Assembly: GCA_964416305.1 (NCBI GenBank)
Contig: CAYQDM010000018.1
Location: forward strand, 1-64,000
Direction: 5' to 3'
DNA from: Acidaminobacter sp964416305
Lineage (GTDB): Bacteria; Bacillota; Clostridia; Peptostreptococcales; Acidaminobacteraceae
Length of the DNA: 64,000 nucleotides
A program made the translations under genes and the position numbers. Positions 57,485-64,000 of the stretch are shown one piece after another. Below the pieces are notes generated by a model. It was not told where the DNA came from. It worked only from the letters and a program-made list of their open reading frames with translations, and made no database searches. The first letter of the stretch is position 1; each line of letters begins with the position of its first letter.

Positions 57485-57792
57485 TATTTCTCACCTCCTA
57501 TAAATGCACCTTTGCCAATTTGTTGCTTGACCACCATACCATCGACCAGCGGTTCAATACAGACGCGCACGTTAGGCTCTCCGTTGACTTCCATCAAACA
57601 AGACGAGCAATTCCCTATCGCGCAGTAAAAACCTCTGGGTCTGTGATCGTGTCTCAGCACTTTAATACCATTGGCGTGCAGTGCAGATGCGATAGTTTCC
57701 CCCTCGTATCCTTTGAGCACAGTTTCCTCAAAAGTGAAAGATAAGACCTTGCTTCTGTCAAAATCAAGAACTGGATGGTTTTCGATTCTCAT
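57484..57792 (-). CDS. [2Fe-2S] subunit, HcnA-like
   Basis: A 102-residue protein with the plant-ferredoxin-type pattern CAIGNCSSCLMEVNG ... C, as in the N-terminal domain of sarcosine oxidase alpha and HcnA. The start at 57792 follows GGGAGGTG. It is the first gene of a minus-strand operon of nine genes that ends with the BCCT transporter. The MerR-type promoter at 57967-57997 lies 175 bases upstream. Confidence 0.88.
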   Translation of the reverse strand: MRIENHPVLDFDRSKVLSFTFEETVLKGYEGETIASALHANGIKVLRHDHRPRGFYCAIGNCSSCLMEVNGEPNVRVCIEPLVDGMVVKQQIGKGAFIGGEK

Positions 57793-57966
57793 GATGGCAC
57801 CTCCCGGGAAATTTGAATCTTGATTAAAAATCAATTAAAATAAATAATGTACTCAAAATGCTTAACTTGGTTTTCTGGAAAAATCTTGTGCCCCCAATGA
57901 TTTTCTTTAAAGAATTCACTCCTTTTTGAGATTCAGCAATAGTTTCTATTTAAATTCCCTAACGAC

Positions 57967-57997
57967 ACTGTAAAGTCTGACGTAAGGTCAGAGTCAA
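57967..57997 (-). promoter_or_regulatory. MerR-type promoter of the HcnABC-AOR operon
   Basis: On the minus strand TTGACT and TACAGT are 19 bases apart and the spacer holds the palindrome TCTGAC-CTTAC-GTCAGA (57976-57992). It lies between the operon and the divergent MerR gene, which is the obvious regulator. Confidence 0.8.
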
Positions 57998-58103
57998 CAG
58001 AATTTTCTGAAATTTATATTTTGTTCATAAATTAATACGTTTTTGCATCTCTTTCATGTTATATTCTTTAAGTATTCACATTGCGACAAGGAGGCGACAC
58101 AAC

Positions 58104-58991
58104 ATGATGAAACTTGAAGAGGACAAACTTTCAATTGGACAAATGGCGAAGCTCAACAACGTAACCGAACGTTCGCTGCGTTTGTACCATGAAAATGGTC
58201 TGCTGGTGCCAGCCTATATTGATGACAGTTCCTCCTATCGTTATTATTCCAGTCACCAGTCCAAACGGTTAGACATGATTCTTCAGATGAAATCCGTTGG
58301 ACTATCCCTGAAGCAAATCAAAGATGTTTTAGATAACCAAGACTTATCCATATTTGAAGCTTTACTTCACGAACAAATAGATACTATTGAAACACAAATA
58401 TCAGAGTTGATGATGAATCAGACTATCCTCAGAAAGAAACTGAACAGCTGCAAACATTTTTCCAATCCACCCATGCTAAATAATATCTATATAGAATATC
58501 AACCTGCCAGACGTGCGTTTTACTTTGAAATCGAAGCCTATGATTTCGAAGCAGATGTCAAAGATAGCATTAAACACTGGAAAAACGCTTTAATCAAAGT
58601 AAGAAATGAGCTTCACAAATATGGCATGCCTATAACTTATTTCAGTGATGTTGGCGCAATCATTCCTCAGGAGCAGTTGACATCCGGAAAACTTTTATGC
58701 AACACAGCATTTATACTGGCTGATGATAAGCCTGAATATCCAGAAGTTAAACACTACACAATTCAGTCTGGTACTTATGTCTGTGTCTATAACAACTGGC
58801 CGTCCGGCGACAGTAGTGTCGAAGCTGCAGGGATCAGAAATTTGATTCAATACATAGAAGAAAAAGGATATACCATATGCGGTGATTACATAGCGGAGGT
58901 TGTTGCAGAATCGACTGTCTTTGATTATGAAAGTCACTTGTCCCTGGTAAAAATGCAGATTCCTATTAGCGTAAACAAGTCTAGTAAATAA
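58104..58991 (+). CDS. MerR family regulator with GyrI-like effector domain
   Basis: A 295-residue activator: N-terminal MerR winged helix (LSIGQMAKLNNVTERSLRLYHENGLL), a coiled-coil (about 85-130) and a BmrR-type GyrI-like ligand domain. The start at 58104 follows GGAGG by 9 bases. It is divergent from the HcnABC-AOR operon, which has a MerR-type 19-base-spacer promoter. The inducer is probably the amine substrate or a related hydrophobic cation. Confidence 0.9.
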   Translation: MMKLEEDKLSIGQMAKLNNVTERSLRLYHENGLLVPAYIDDSSSYRYYSSHQSKRLDMILQMKSVGLSLKQIKDVLDNQDLSIFEALLHEQIDTIETQISELMMNQTILRKKLNSCKHFSNPPMLNNIYIEYQPARRAFYFEIEAYDFEADVKDSIKHWKNALIKVRNELHKYGMPITYFSDVGAIIPQEQLTSGKLLCNTAFILADDKPEYPEVKHYTIQSGTYVCVYNNWPSGDSSVEAAGIRNLIQYIEEKGYTICGDYIAEVVAESTVFDYESHLSLVKMQIPISVNKSSK

Positions 58992-59061
58992 ACAAACCTT
59001 AACACAGGGTCAACCTTGATCATAAACTTATGGTAAAACAGTTATGATCCATTCACTCATC

Positions 59062-59109
59062 AAAAAAAACGCTGAAGCGACTCATTTCAAGTCGTTTCAG
59101 CGTTTTTTT
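59062..59109. terminator. Bidirectional terminator
   Basis: AACGCTGAAGCGACT pairs with AGTCGTTTCAGCGTT (one G-T pair), with A-run and T-run on the two sides. It lies between the convergent MerR and LysR genes. Confidence 0.88.
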
Positions 59110-59157
59110 CCATTCTTACTAATCAGCAGCCATAGCCTCAATTTAGATTTATAAATC

Positions 59158-60045
59158 TTAGAGTCTATAATGGTTCTGAATTAGCTTGATAAAACCCTCC
59201 ATGGGCGGCGTTACCCATTTGTTCTTATTGTGAAACAACTGAGACCAAAACTGAATATCGCAATCTTCTACATCAAGAATAACCAGTTCATTGTTTTCAA
59301 CACTCTCATGCACTGTATATTCCGGAAGGAATGAAATTCCAATCCCATTCTTGATAAATTTAATTATGGACCCAGTATGGTCAATTTCCCAATAAGGCGA
59401 AATCTCAATATTCTTTTCTGAAGCATAATCCTCCAAGACTCTGCGATATATACCATTCTTTTCAGTCAGGATTAATGGGTGTTTGATGAGATCTTCAAAA
59501 GCAACACGCTTTCTTTTAGCCAACGGATGATCCGGATGCGCGACAAAAACTATTTTGACCGGCCAGGCAAATGAACGCACGCAATCTTTTTCGGTAATTT
59601 TTTTATCTAATAAGAAGATGAGGTCCAACTGATTGTGTTTCAACATTCCAAAAAGGTCGCTGCCTGATGCTGTTTTAGTCTCTATAGAAACATTGGGAAA
59701 CTCGTTATGATATTCCACTAACAGATCATCCATCAACCATACAAATAATGACTCAAGTACACCAATTTTAAGCTGTCCTGTATAGTTTTTAGGATTCTTG
59801 CCAATTTGTTTGGATTCCTCCGCAATTCTGACCAATTGATTCGCATAGACAATAAATTCATGACCCATTGGGGTGAGCGAGACTTTCTTTCCAATACGGT
59901 CAAACAAAGGAAACCCAATTTCCTTTTCAAGCTGATGAATTTGAACTGTCACTGTCGATTGGACATACCCTAACTGCTCGGCCGCTTTTGTGAAACTTCC
60001 GGATTCGGCGACTTTTAAAAATGCTGTCACATTTCTTAATTCCAT
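59158..60045 (-). CDS. LysR family transcriptional regulator
   Basis: A 295-residue LysR regulator: N-terminal winged helix (NVTAFLKVAESGSFTKAAEQLGYVQSTVTVQIHQLEKEIGFPLF) and a periplasmic-binding-like effector domain. It is divergent from the opine-dehydrogenase-family gene, with 283 bases between, so it probably controls that gene and the MmgE/PrpD gene. Confidence 0.92.
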   Translation of the reverse strand: MELRNVTAFLKVAESGSFTKAAEQLGYVQSTVTVQIHQLEKEIGFPLFDRIGKKVSLTPMGHEFIVYANQLVRIAEESKQIGKNPKNYTGQLKIGVLESLFVWLMDDLLVEYHNEFPNVSIETKTASGSDLFGMLKHNQLDLIFLLDKKITEKDCVRSFAWPVKIVFVAHPDHPLAKRKRVAFEDLIKHPLILTEKNGIYRRVLEDYASEKNIEISPYWEIDHTGSIIKFIKNGIGISFLPEYTVHESVENNELVILDVEDCDIQFWSQLFHNKNKWVTPPMEGFIKLIQNHYRL

Positions 60046-60096
60046 AGGACCAACCTTCTATCATTATTTTTCATCATCATTATCAAATCCATTCAT

Positions 60097-60126
60097 TTTA
60101 CAAATTCTCAATTCTGAGTATATACT
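60097..60126 (+). promoter_or_regulatory. Promoter of the opine-dehydrogenase-like operon
   Basis: TTTACA and TATACT with an 18-base spacer that contains CTCAATTCTGAG (60107-60118), a short inverted repeat that may be the LysR site. The leader to the ATG is about 200 bases. Confidence 0.5.
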
Positions 60127-60328
60127 ATGAACAAGAAACGGACAATATCTTCAATCAGAATACAAAAGCAACAATGCTTCTTGTTTTCCAGCAGTACATT
60201 CATAAAATAACTGTTCAATAAAAATGGAGTATAAGCCTGAAAATTTAAACAGGTTGAACATCCTAAAGTACAGGAATTTCAAAAACACATTACGCGTTCA
60301 CTTTAAACCCAATGAGGAGGTCAATACA

Positions 60329-61570
60329 ATGTCCAAAATGGAGTACTTGAAGGAAATGCCAATCGCCGTGATAGGCGGCGGCGCCGTTGGAAAAACCTGC
60401 GCAGCAGACATGAAGCTGGCTGGTCGCGAAGTCCGTTTGTTCGACATGATGCCTTTTGCGAAACAAACCTTAGCAAACCTGGATAAGACAGGCATTTTGC
60501 TAGACGGTTTACAGCGTAACCTTTACTGCTTCGAACGTTCCGGCAAAGCGTTTTTCGATCTGGTCACGAGTGATATGGGCGAAGCTGTCAAAGGCGCAGG
60601 CTTAATTGTAGTTGCCGCACCTGCTATGGCTCACGAACCCTTTTTCCGCGCCATGATTCCGCACCTTGAGGATGGGCAGGTCATCCACATCTTTACTGAT
60701 AACTATGCATCCCTCATCCTGAGGCGCCTCATGCGTGAAATGGGCTGTACAAAGAAAATTATAGTCGGCGGCTGGTCTTCAGCCCCATACGGCACTCGAA
60801 TCGAAGCCGTCAACGGTTTCATGTTCCCTCATGTCGGTGTCAAATACCGCGCCATCACACTGCGCGGCGCTTCCATGCCTATGTCAGATATTGATGATTT
60901 TATGGAGTCCTCCAAATATTTGCCGTGCCTTGACGCTGTCACACAAGGCAATGGTCCTGAGGCAGGCAATACGGTTCTGGACATTGGTTTTTCCAACATC
61001 AACCCGGTCATTCACGTTCCTGCGACCATACTTGGCGTTTCCACCATGGAAAACTGGGGTGTCATCTTCGGCGGATACGACAAAACAACCTACTCCATGT
61101 ACTCACACGGCCTGAGCCCTTCCATCTGCGAAGTCCAATATCAATTCTACAATGAAGAGATCGCCTTGGCTGAAGCTATTGGTGTGGACACCCCTAAATA
61201 CGCTTACGAATCTTTCTTCTCTCGCCGCAGTGTTCTGACTCAGGAATATATGGGATTGGACGAAACCGGAAAAGACAACGTGGTCTTCCCTCTTGACCAA
61301 CCTTCTACGGAAGGCAACACTGGTCCGAACAGCATTCACCACCGCTACCTGACAGAGGATGTCCCGGTTGGCTGCAAGATCTATCATGACTTAGGCGTTC
61401 AGTACGATGTCCCTACGCCTGTCATAGACTCCATGATCACGCTGGCAGGCTCCATGCATAAGAAGAATTTCTTCAAGGAAAGCAAATATAACCTTGCCTA
61501 CCTTGGCATTGACAATATGAGTAAAGATGACCTGCTCGCTTACCTCAACGAAGGCATCTACAATCGCTAA
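60329..61570 (+). CDS. NAD/NADP octopine/nopaline dehydrogenase family protein
   Basis: A 413-residue enzyme with an N-terminal Rossmann motif AVIGGGAVGKTCAADM and a C-terminal helical domain of the opine dehydrogenase type, with the expected histidine in NPVIHVPATIL. Opine dehydrogenases join or split an amino acid and a keto acid at a secondary amine. The ATG at 60329 follows GAGGAGG by 8 bases. It is co-transcribed with the MmgE/PrpD gene 59 bases later. The HcnABC-like oxidase is related to opine oxidases, so opine turnover is plausible across this region. Confidence 0.82.
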   Translation: MSKMEYLKEMPIAVIGGGAVGKTCAADMKLAGREVRLFDMMPFAKQTLANLDKTGILLDGLQRNLYCFERSGKAFFDLVTSDMGEAVKGAGLIVVAAPAMAHEPFFRAMIPHLEDGQVIHIFTDNYASLILRRLMREMGCTKKIIVGGWSSAPYGTRIEAVNGFMFPHVGVKYRAITLRGASMPMSDIDDFMESSKYLPCLDAVTQGNGPEAGNTVLDIGFSNINPVIHVPATILGVSTMENWGVIFGGYDKTTYSMYSHGLSPSICEVQYQFYNEEIALAEAIGVDTPKYAYESFFSRRSVLTQEYMGLDETGKDNVVFPLDQPSTEGNTGPNSIHHRYLTEDVPVGCKIYHDLGVQYDVPTPVIDSMITLAGSMHKKNFFKESKYNLAYLGIDNMSKDDLLAYLNEGIYNR

Positions 61571-61629
61571 ATCTTCCAAGTGCGGACATCCTCAAGAGGA
61601 TGCCCGCACTTATCACAGGAGGCTATTCT

Positions 61630-62961
61630 ATGGAATTCAAAACGACCTATCAGGTGGAAGATTATATTCTCAATTCAAAATGGGAAGATCTGCCCAGAAC
61701 CATTCAAGACCGGGCCATTGTCTGTGGTATAGATCTCCTCATGGCATTGATTGTCGGAAGCAAAGGCAGGCAATTTCAGACCGGCGTTAAACTCGCGAAC
61801 ACGCTAGGATTGTCAGGCTCTATCGACATCCTAGGCACATCCGGTCAATACAACCTGCTTGGCGCAACAGTTGCCATGGCTCATGCCTCCAACTCCTTTG
61901 ACATTGATGACGGTCACAATATGATCCAAGGACATCCGGGCACCTCCTTTGTCGCAGGGATCACCGCGGCTGCTGTCGAAAAAAAGGTAACCTACAGAGA
62001 GTTTCTGACTACGCTGATCACAGCCTACGAAGCCACCATCCGCTGGGCGCTAGCCATGCAGCATCACTATGGCTTCCTACACAGCACAGGTGCTTATGGC
62101 GCTTACGGTACCGCTGCCGGCATAGGAAGACTTTATGGCCTTGACCGGAAATCCCTGAACAACGCCTTATCCATTGCGGATTTTCATGCTCCTATGACCC
62201 CAGTCATGCGCTCCGTCGAATACCCATCCATGAATAAGGACGGCGTCCCCTTCGGTGCCCAAGTCGGCGCCATGGCGGTTCTTGAAACTTTGGCCGGCAG
62301 CACTGGCTATGGAAATCTGCTGGAACTTCCTGAATATCAGCACCTTGTTGAAACCATCGGCAAAGAATTTGAGGTGCTTCGTCTCTACTTCAAACCCTAC
62401 ACCTGCTGCCGATGGTCACACCAACCCATCAAAGCCATCATAGACCTAATGGATGAGCATCATTTCACGCATCAGGACGTGGAAAATGTCACCGTTCATA
62501 CCTTTGACTCTGCTGCCCGGTTAAGCAAGATCGTTCCAAAAAGAGCGGATGAAGCCCAATATAACATAGCTTGGCCCGTTGCCTCAGCCCTTGTCTTTGG
62601 AGATGTTGGATTCCTCCAGGTAACAGAAGAGGCTTTGGAAAATCAAGAAGTCCTGACCACAATGAATAAACTCAACTTTGTTATGGATCCTGAGCTCGAC
62701 ACACAGTTTCCGGAAAAACGCCTGGCCAGAGTTGAATTAGCGCTGGCAGATGGACGCACTCTCAAATCTCCGGTCTATGCGGCTCCCGGAGAACACACTG
62801 ATGACATTGACTTAGCGTGGATCACTGAAAAGTTCATGCGAATCACGAAGCCAATGCTTGCTGAGGATGACCAGAAGACGCTTCTTTCAACCTTGACCAA
62901 CCATTTGGATAAGCCAGTTGTCGAGATCATTAATATGATCAATGAAATGCTTCAAGTATAA
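61630..62961 (+). CDS. MmgE/PrpD family protein
   Basis: A 443-residue MmgE/PrpD protein, a family that includes 2-methylcitrate dehydratase and other hydro-lyases or isomerases for branched acids. Marks are AHASNSFDIDDGHN, GHPGTSFVAGI and the YFKPYTCCRWSHQPI block with the family's arginine/cysteine region. The ATG at 61630 follows AGGAGG by 7 bases. No citrate-cycle partner is near, so the substrate is open; the opine-dehydrogenase neighbour suggests an amino-acid-derived acid. Two motif copies lie 56 bases apart here (62352, 62408). Confidence 0.87.
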   Translation: MEFKTTYQVEDYILNSKWEDLPRTIQDRAIVCGIDLLMALIVGSKGRQFQTGVKLANTLGLSGSIDILGTSGQYNLLGATVAMAHASNSFDIDDGHNMIQGHPGTSFVAGITAAAVEKKVTYREFLTTLITAYEATIRWALAMQHHYGFLHSTGAYGAYGTAAGIGRLYGLDRKSLNNALSIADFHAPMTPVMRSVEYPSMNKDGVPFGAQVGAMAVLETLAGSTGYGNLLELPEYQHLVETIGKEFEVLRLYFKPYTCCRWSHQPIKAIIDLMDEHHFTHQDVENVTVHTFDSAARLSKIVPKRADEAQYNIAWPVASALVFGDVGFLQVTEEALENQEVLTTMNKLNFVMDPELDTQFPEKRLARVELALADGRTLKSPVYAAPGEHTDDIDLAWITEKFMRITKPMLAEDDQKTLLSTLTNHLDKPVVEIINMINEMLQV

Positions 62962-62970
62962 TGCAATATT

Positions 62971-63008
62971 AAAAAGAGCCGAGACCCTTGATCAGGTCCT
63001 GGCTCTTT
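62971..63008. terminator. Terminator between MmgE/PrpD and ppnP
   Basis: AAAGAGCC pairs with GGCTCTTT at the base of an imperfect hairpin, T-rich on both sides, between convergent genes. Confidence 0.7.
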
Positions 63009-63036
63009 CACATTAATCTCAAAATGTCTATCTCTT

Positions 63037-63351
63037 CTATTTTACATACGAACAACAATAATCCGCGACTTCCTCAACCACTACCTTGAATTTCGAATTC
63101 GCCGGCACCTCAAACGTAAAAGCGTCTTGAATCGATATCCACGGCTGATCCTCAGAAAGCTGAACACTTAGTTTTCCTGACATGATTTCCATAACTTCCT
63201 TCTCCGCCGTGCCAAACTCATATTCACCCGGCATCATGATGCCCAGGGTCTTCTTCTCACCGTTCTCGAAAATCAGAGTACGGCTTGTCACCGCGCCACC
63301 GAAATACTTATTTGCTTCCTTAACCACTGTCACATTTTTGAATTCACTCAT
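63037..63351 (-). CDS. ppnP: Pyrimidine/purine nucleoside phosphorylase
   Basis: A 104-residue cupin of the PpnP (former DUF1255) family. It splits nucleosides with phosphate into base and pentose-1-phosphate. The family marks KYFGGAVTSRTL, KTLGIMMPGEYEFGTAEKEVMEIMSG and the C-terminal DYCCSY are all present. The start at 63351 is favoured by the GGTTGGAG just upstream. A single gene, unrelated to its neighbours. Confidence 0.9.
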   Translation of the reverse strand: MSEFKNVTVVKEANKYFGGAVTSRTLIFENGEKKTLGIMMPGEYEFGTAEKEVMEIMSGKLSVQLSEDQPWISIQDAFTFEVPANSKFKVVVEEVADYCCSYVK

Positions 63352-63631
63352 ACTCCAACCATCCTTCAACCATTATTAACACCGAATCCGCTTTAAACAA
63401 ACGAACCTCAAGAGTCCTTTCTACCATTATAACTACTTTTTCTCTGCGCTCAAGGCTGTCATTGACACAAATCGACCCTTTCCAACAAATATTTAGGAAA
63501 TCTACATTTTTATCATAAAAATATTTTGATAAGTGTCCCCGCACCTGTTACACTAAACACGTATACGCCATAATCCCATTGACTGATCTGCCTAAAAACA
63601 CAAACATCGACCTCACGAGGAGCCCTTACCC

Positions 63632-64000
63632 ATGTCAAAATCCAACAATAAAGAACTCACCAACTGGCTTGCCTATCTGGCCGTCTGCATCTTCTGGGGT
63701 TCCGCCTACGTTGCCATAAAAATTGGCGTCACGGAAATTGCACCGCTCTTTTTCACTTCACTCAGGTTTTCCGTCGCAGGCGCCCTGATGCTGCTTTATG
63801 CATTTCTGAAAGGCATTCCATTCCCCAGCTATCCACGAGAATATGTTCAATCCGCTATCATAGGTCTCTTGATCCTCTTTGGCGGTCCCGCCTTTGTAGG
63901 GCTGGCCTCCCGCTACATCAGCGCCGGCGCCGTGTCCCTGATCGTCGCCTCCATCCCACTGGCCGTTGCCGTCATGCAAATGATCTATTATCCAAAGCTC
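63632..64000 (+). CDS. EamA/DMT family transporter, N-terminal part
   Basis: The first 123 codons of a drug/metabolite-type permease, cut by the window edge. LAVCIFWGSAYVAIKIGV and FTSLRFSVAGALMLL are the first EamA helices; four helices are visible so far. GAGGAG lies 9 bases before the ATG. The substrate is unknown. Confidence 0.88.
   Translation, partial: MSKSNNKELTNWLAYLAVCIFWGSAYVAIKIGVTEIAPLFFTSLRFSVAGALMLLYAFLKGIPFPSYPREYVQSAIIGLLILFGGPAFVGLASRYISAGAVSLIVASIPLAVAVMQMIYYPKL

Noticed and set aside
5815..62417. Chi-type recombination site as the explanation of GCCGATGGT
   Set aside because: Known Chi sites are not arranged as inverted pairs in gene-end hairpins, and the strand counts (18 and 12) show no strong polarity.
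1..64000. tRNA or rRNA genes
   Set aside because: No cloverleaf with conserved T-loop and CCA-end context, and no rRNA segment, was recognised on either strand.

Overview
The window looks like a chromosomal segment of an anaerobic, amino-acid-fermenting Firmicute of the Clostridia type. The reasons are strong AGGAGG ribosome binding sites with frequent GTG and TTG starts, rubrerythrin, polyferredoxins, a tungsten-type aldehyde:ferredoxin oxidoreductase, two sigma-54 enhancer-binding proteins, ArsRDA, and many transporters and peptidases for amino acids and peptides. Base composition is close to 50% GC. No rRNA, tRNA, CRISPR array, prophage or intact insertion sequence was seen. The species cannot be named from the sequence alone.

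Layout. 0.2-10.6 kb is housekeeping on the minus strand: cold-shock protein, HisC, nitroreductase, DsbA-like protein, YwbE, a DUF4153 membrane protein preceded by a 31-codon leader ORF, a patatin, a short UvrA paralogue and a DUF4317-like protein. 10.7-18.5 kb has a KdpDE-like two-component system with a TrkA-like partner, rubrerythrin, RecQ, an SRPBCC protein and an aminotransferase. 18.6-21.7 kb has a long hairpin, a small-RNA candidate and arsRDA without a pump. 22-28 kb has a PAS/HD-GYP protein, then an aminotransferase and a YjiH transporter that share a palindromic operator, next to an IclR regulator. 28.3-36.4 kb has an ornithine/alanine racemase, an NhaC antiporter, and a sigma-54-driven operon SDR - GcvPA-like - GcvPB-like - NAD kinase-like. 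36.6-47.6 kb has the two sigma-54 activators, a lipase, a YfcC transporter with an M20 amidohydrolase, an XRE-cupin regulator, a DUF819 transporter and a dipeptidase. 47.9-50 kb has a toxin-antitoxin pair, a pseudogene and an aldo/keto reductase. 50.2-57.8 kb is one long minus-strand operon: HcnABC-like amine dehydrogenase, ferredoxin, aldehyde oxidoreductase, MoaD-like carrier and BCCT transporter, with a MerR-type promoter beside a MerR gene. 58-64 kb has MerR, LysR, an opine-dehydrogenase-family enzyme, an MmgE/PrpD protein, PpnP and a partial EamA transporter.

The most striking signal is not a gene. The 9-mer GCCGATGGT (consensus WGCCGATGGTY) occurs about 30 times on both strands by eye, where about 0.5 is expected for equal base use. 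Half the copies are intergenic, often as inverted pairs that form gene-end hairpins. The other half lie inside genes in several reading frames. This is how the DNA uptake sequences of Neisseria and Haemophilus are arranged, and I know of no such system described in Clostridia. A second, unrelated family of intergenic repeats built around GGTGTCWGACACC and GGTGACGCGGACA is also present.

The genes together suggest a cell that imports peptides and amino acids, racemises, transaminates and oxidises them, and disposes of electrons through ferredoxin. Each catabolic block has its own regulator, and in several cases the operator can be read directly.
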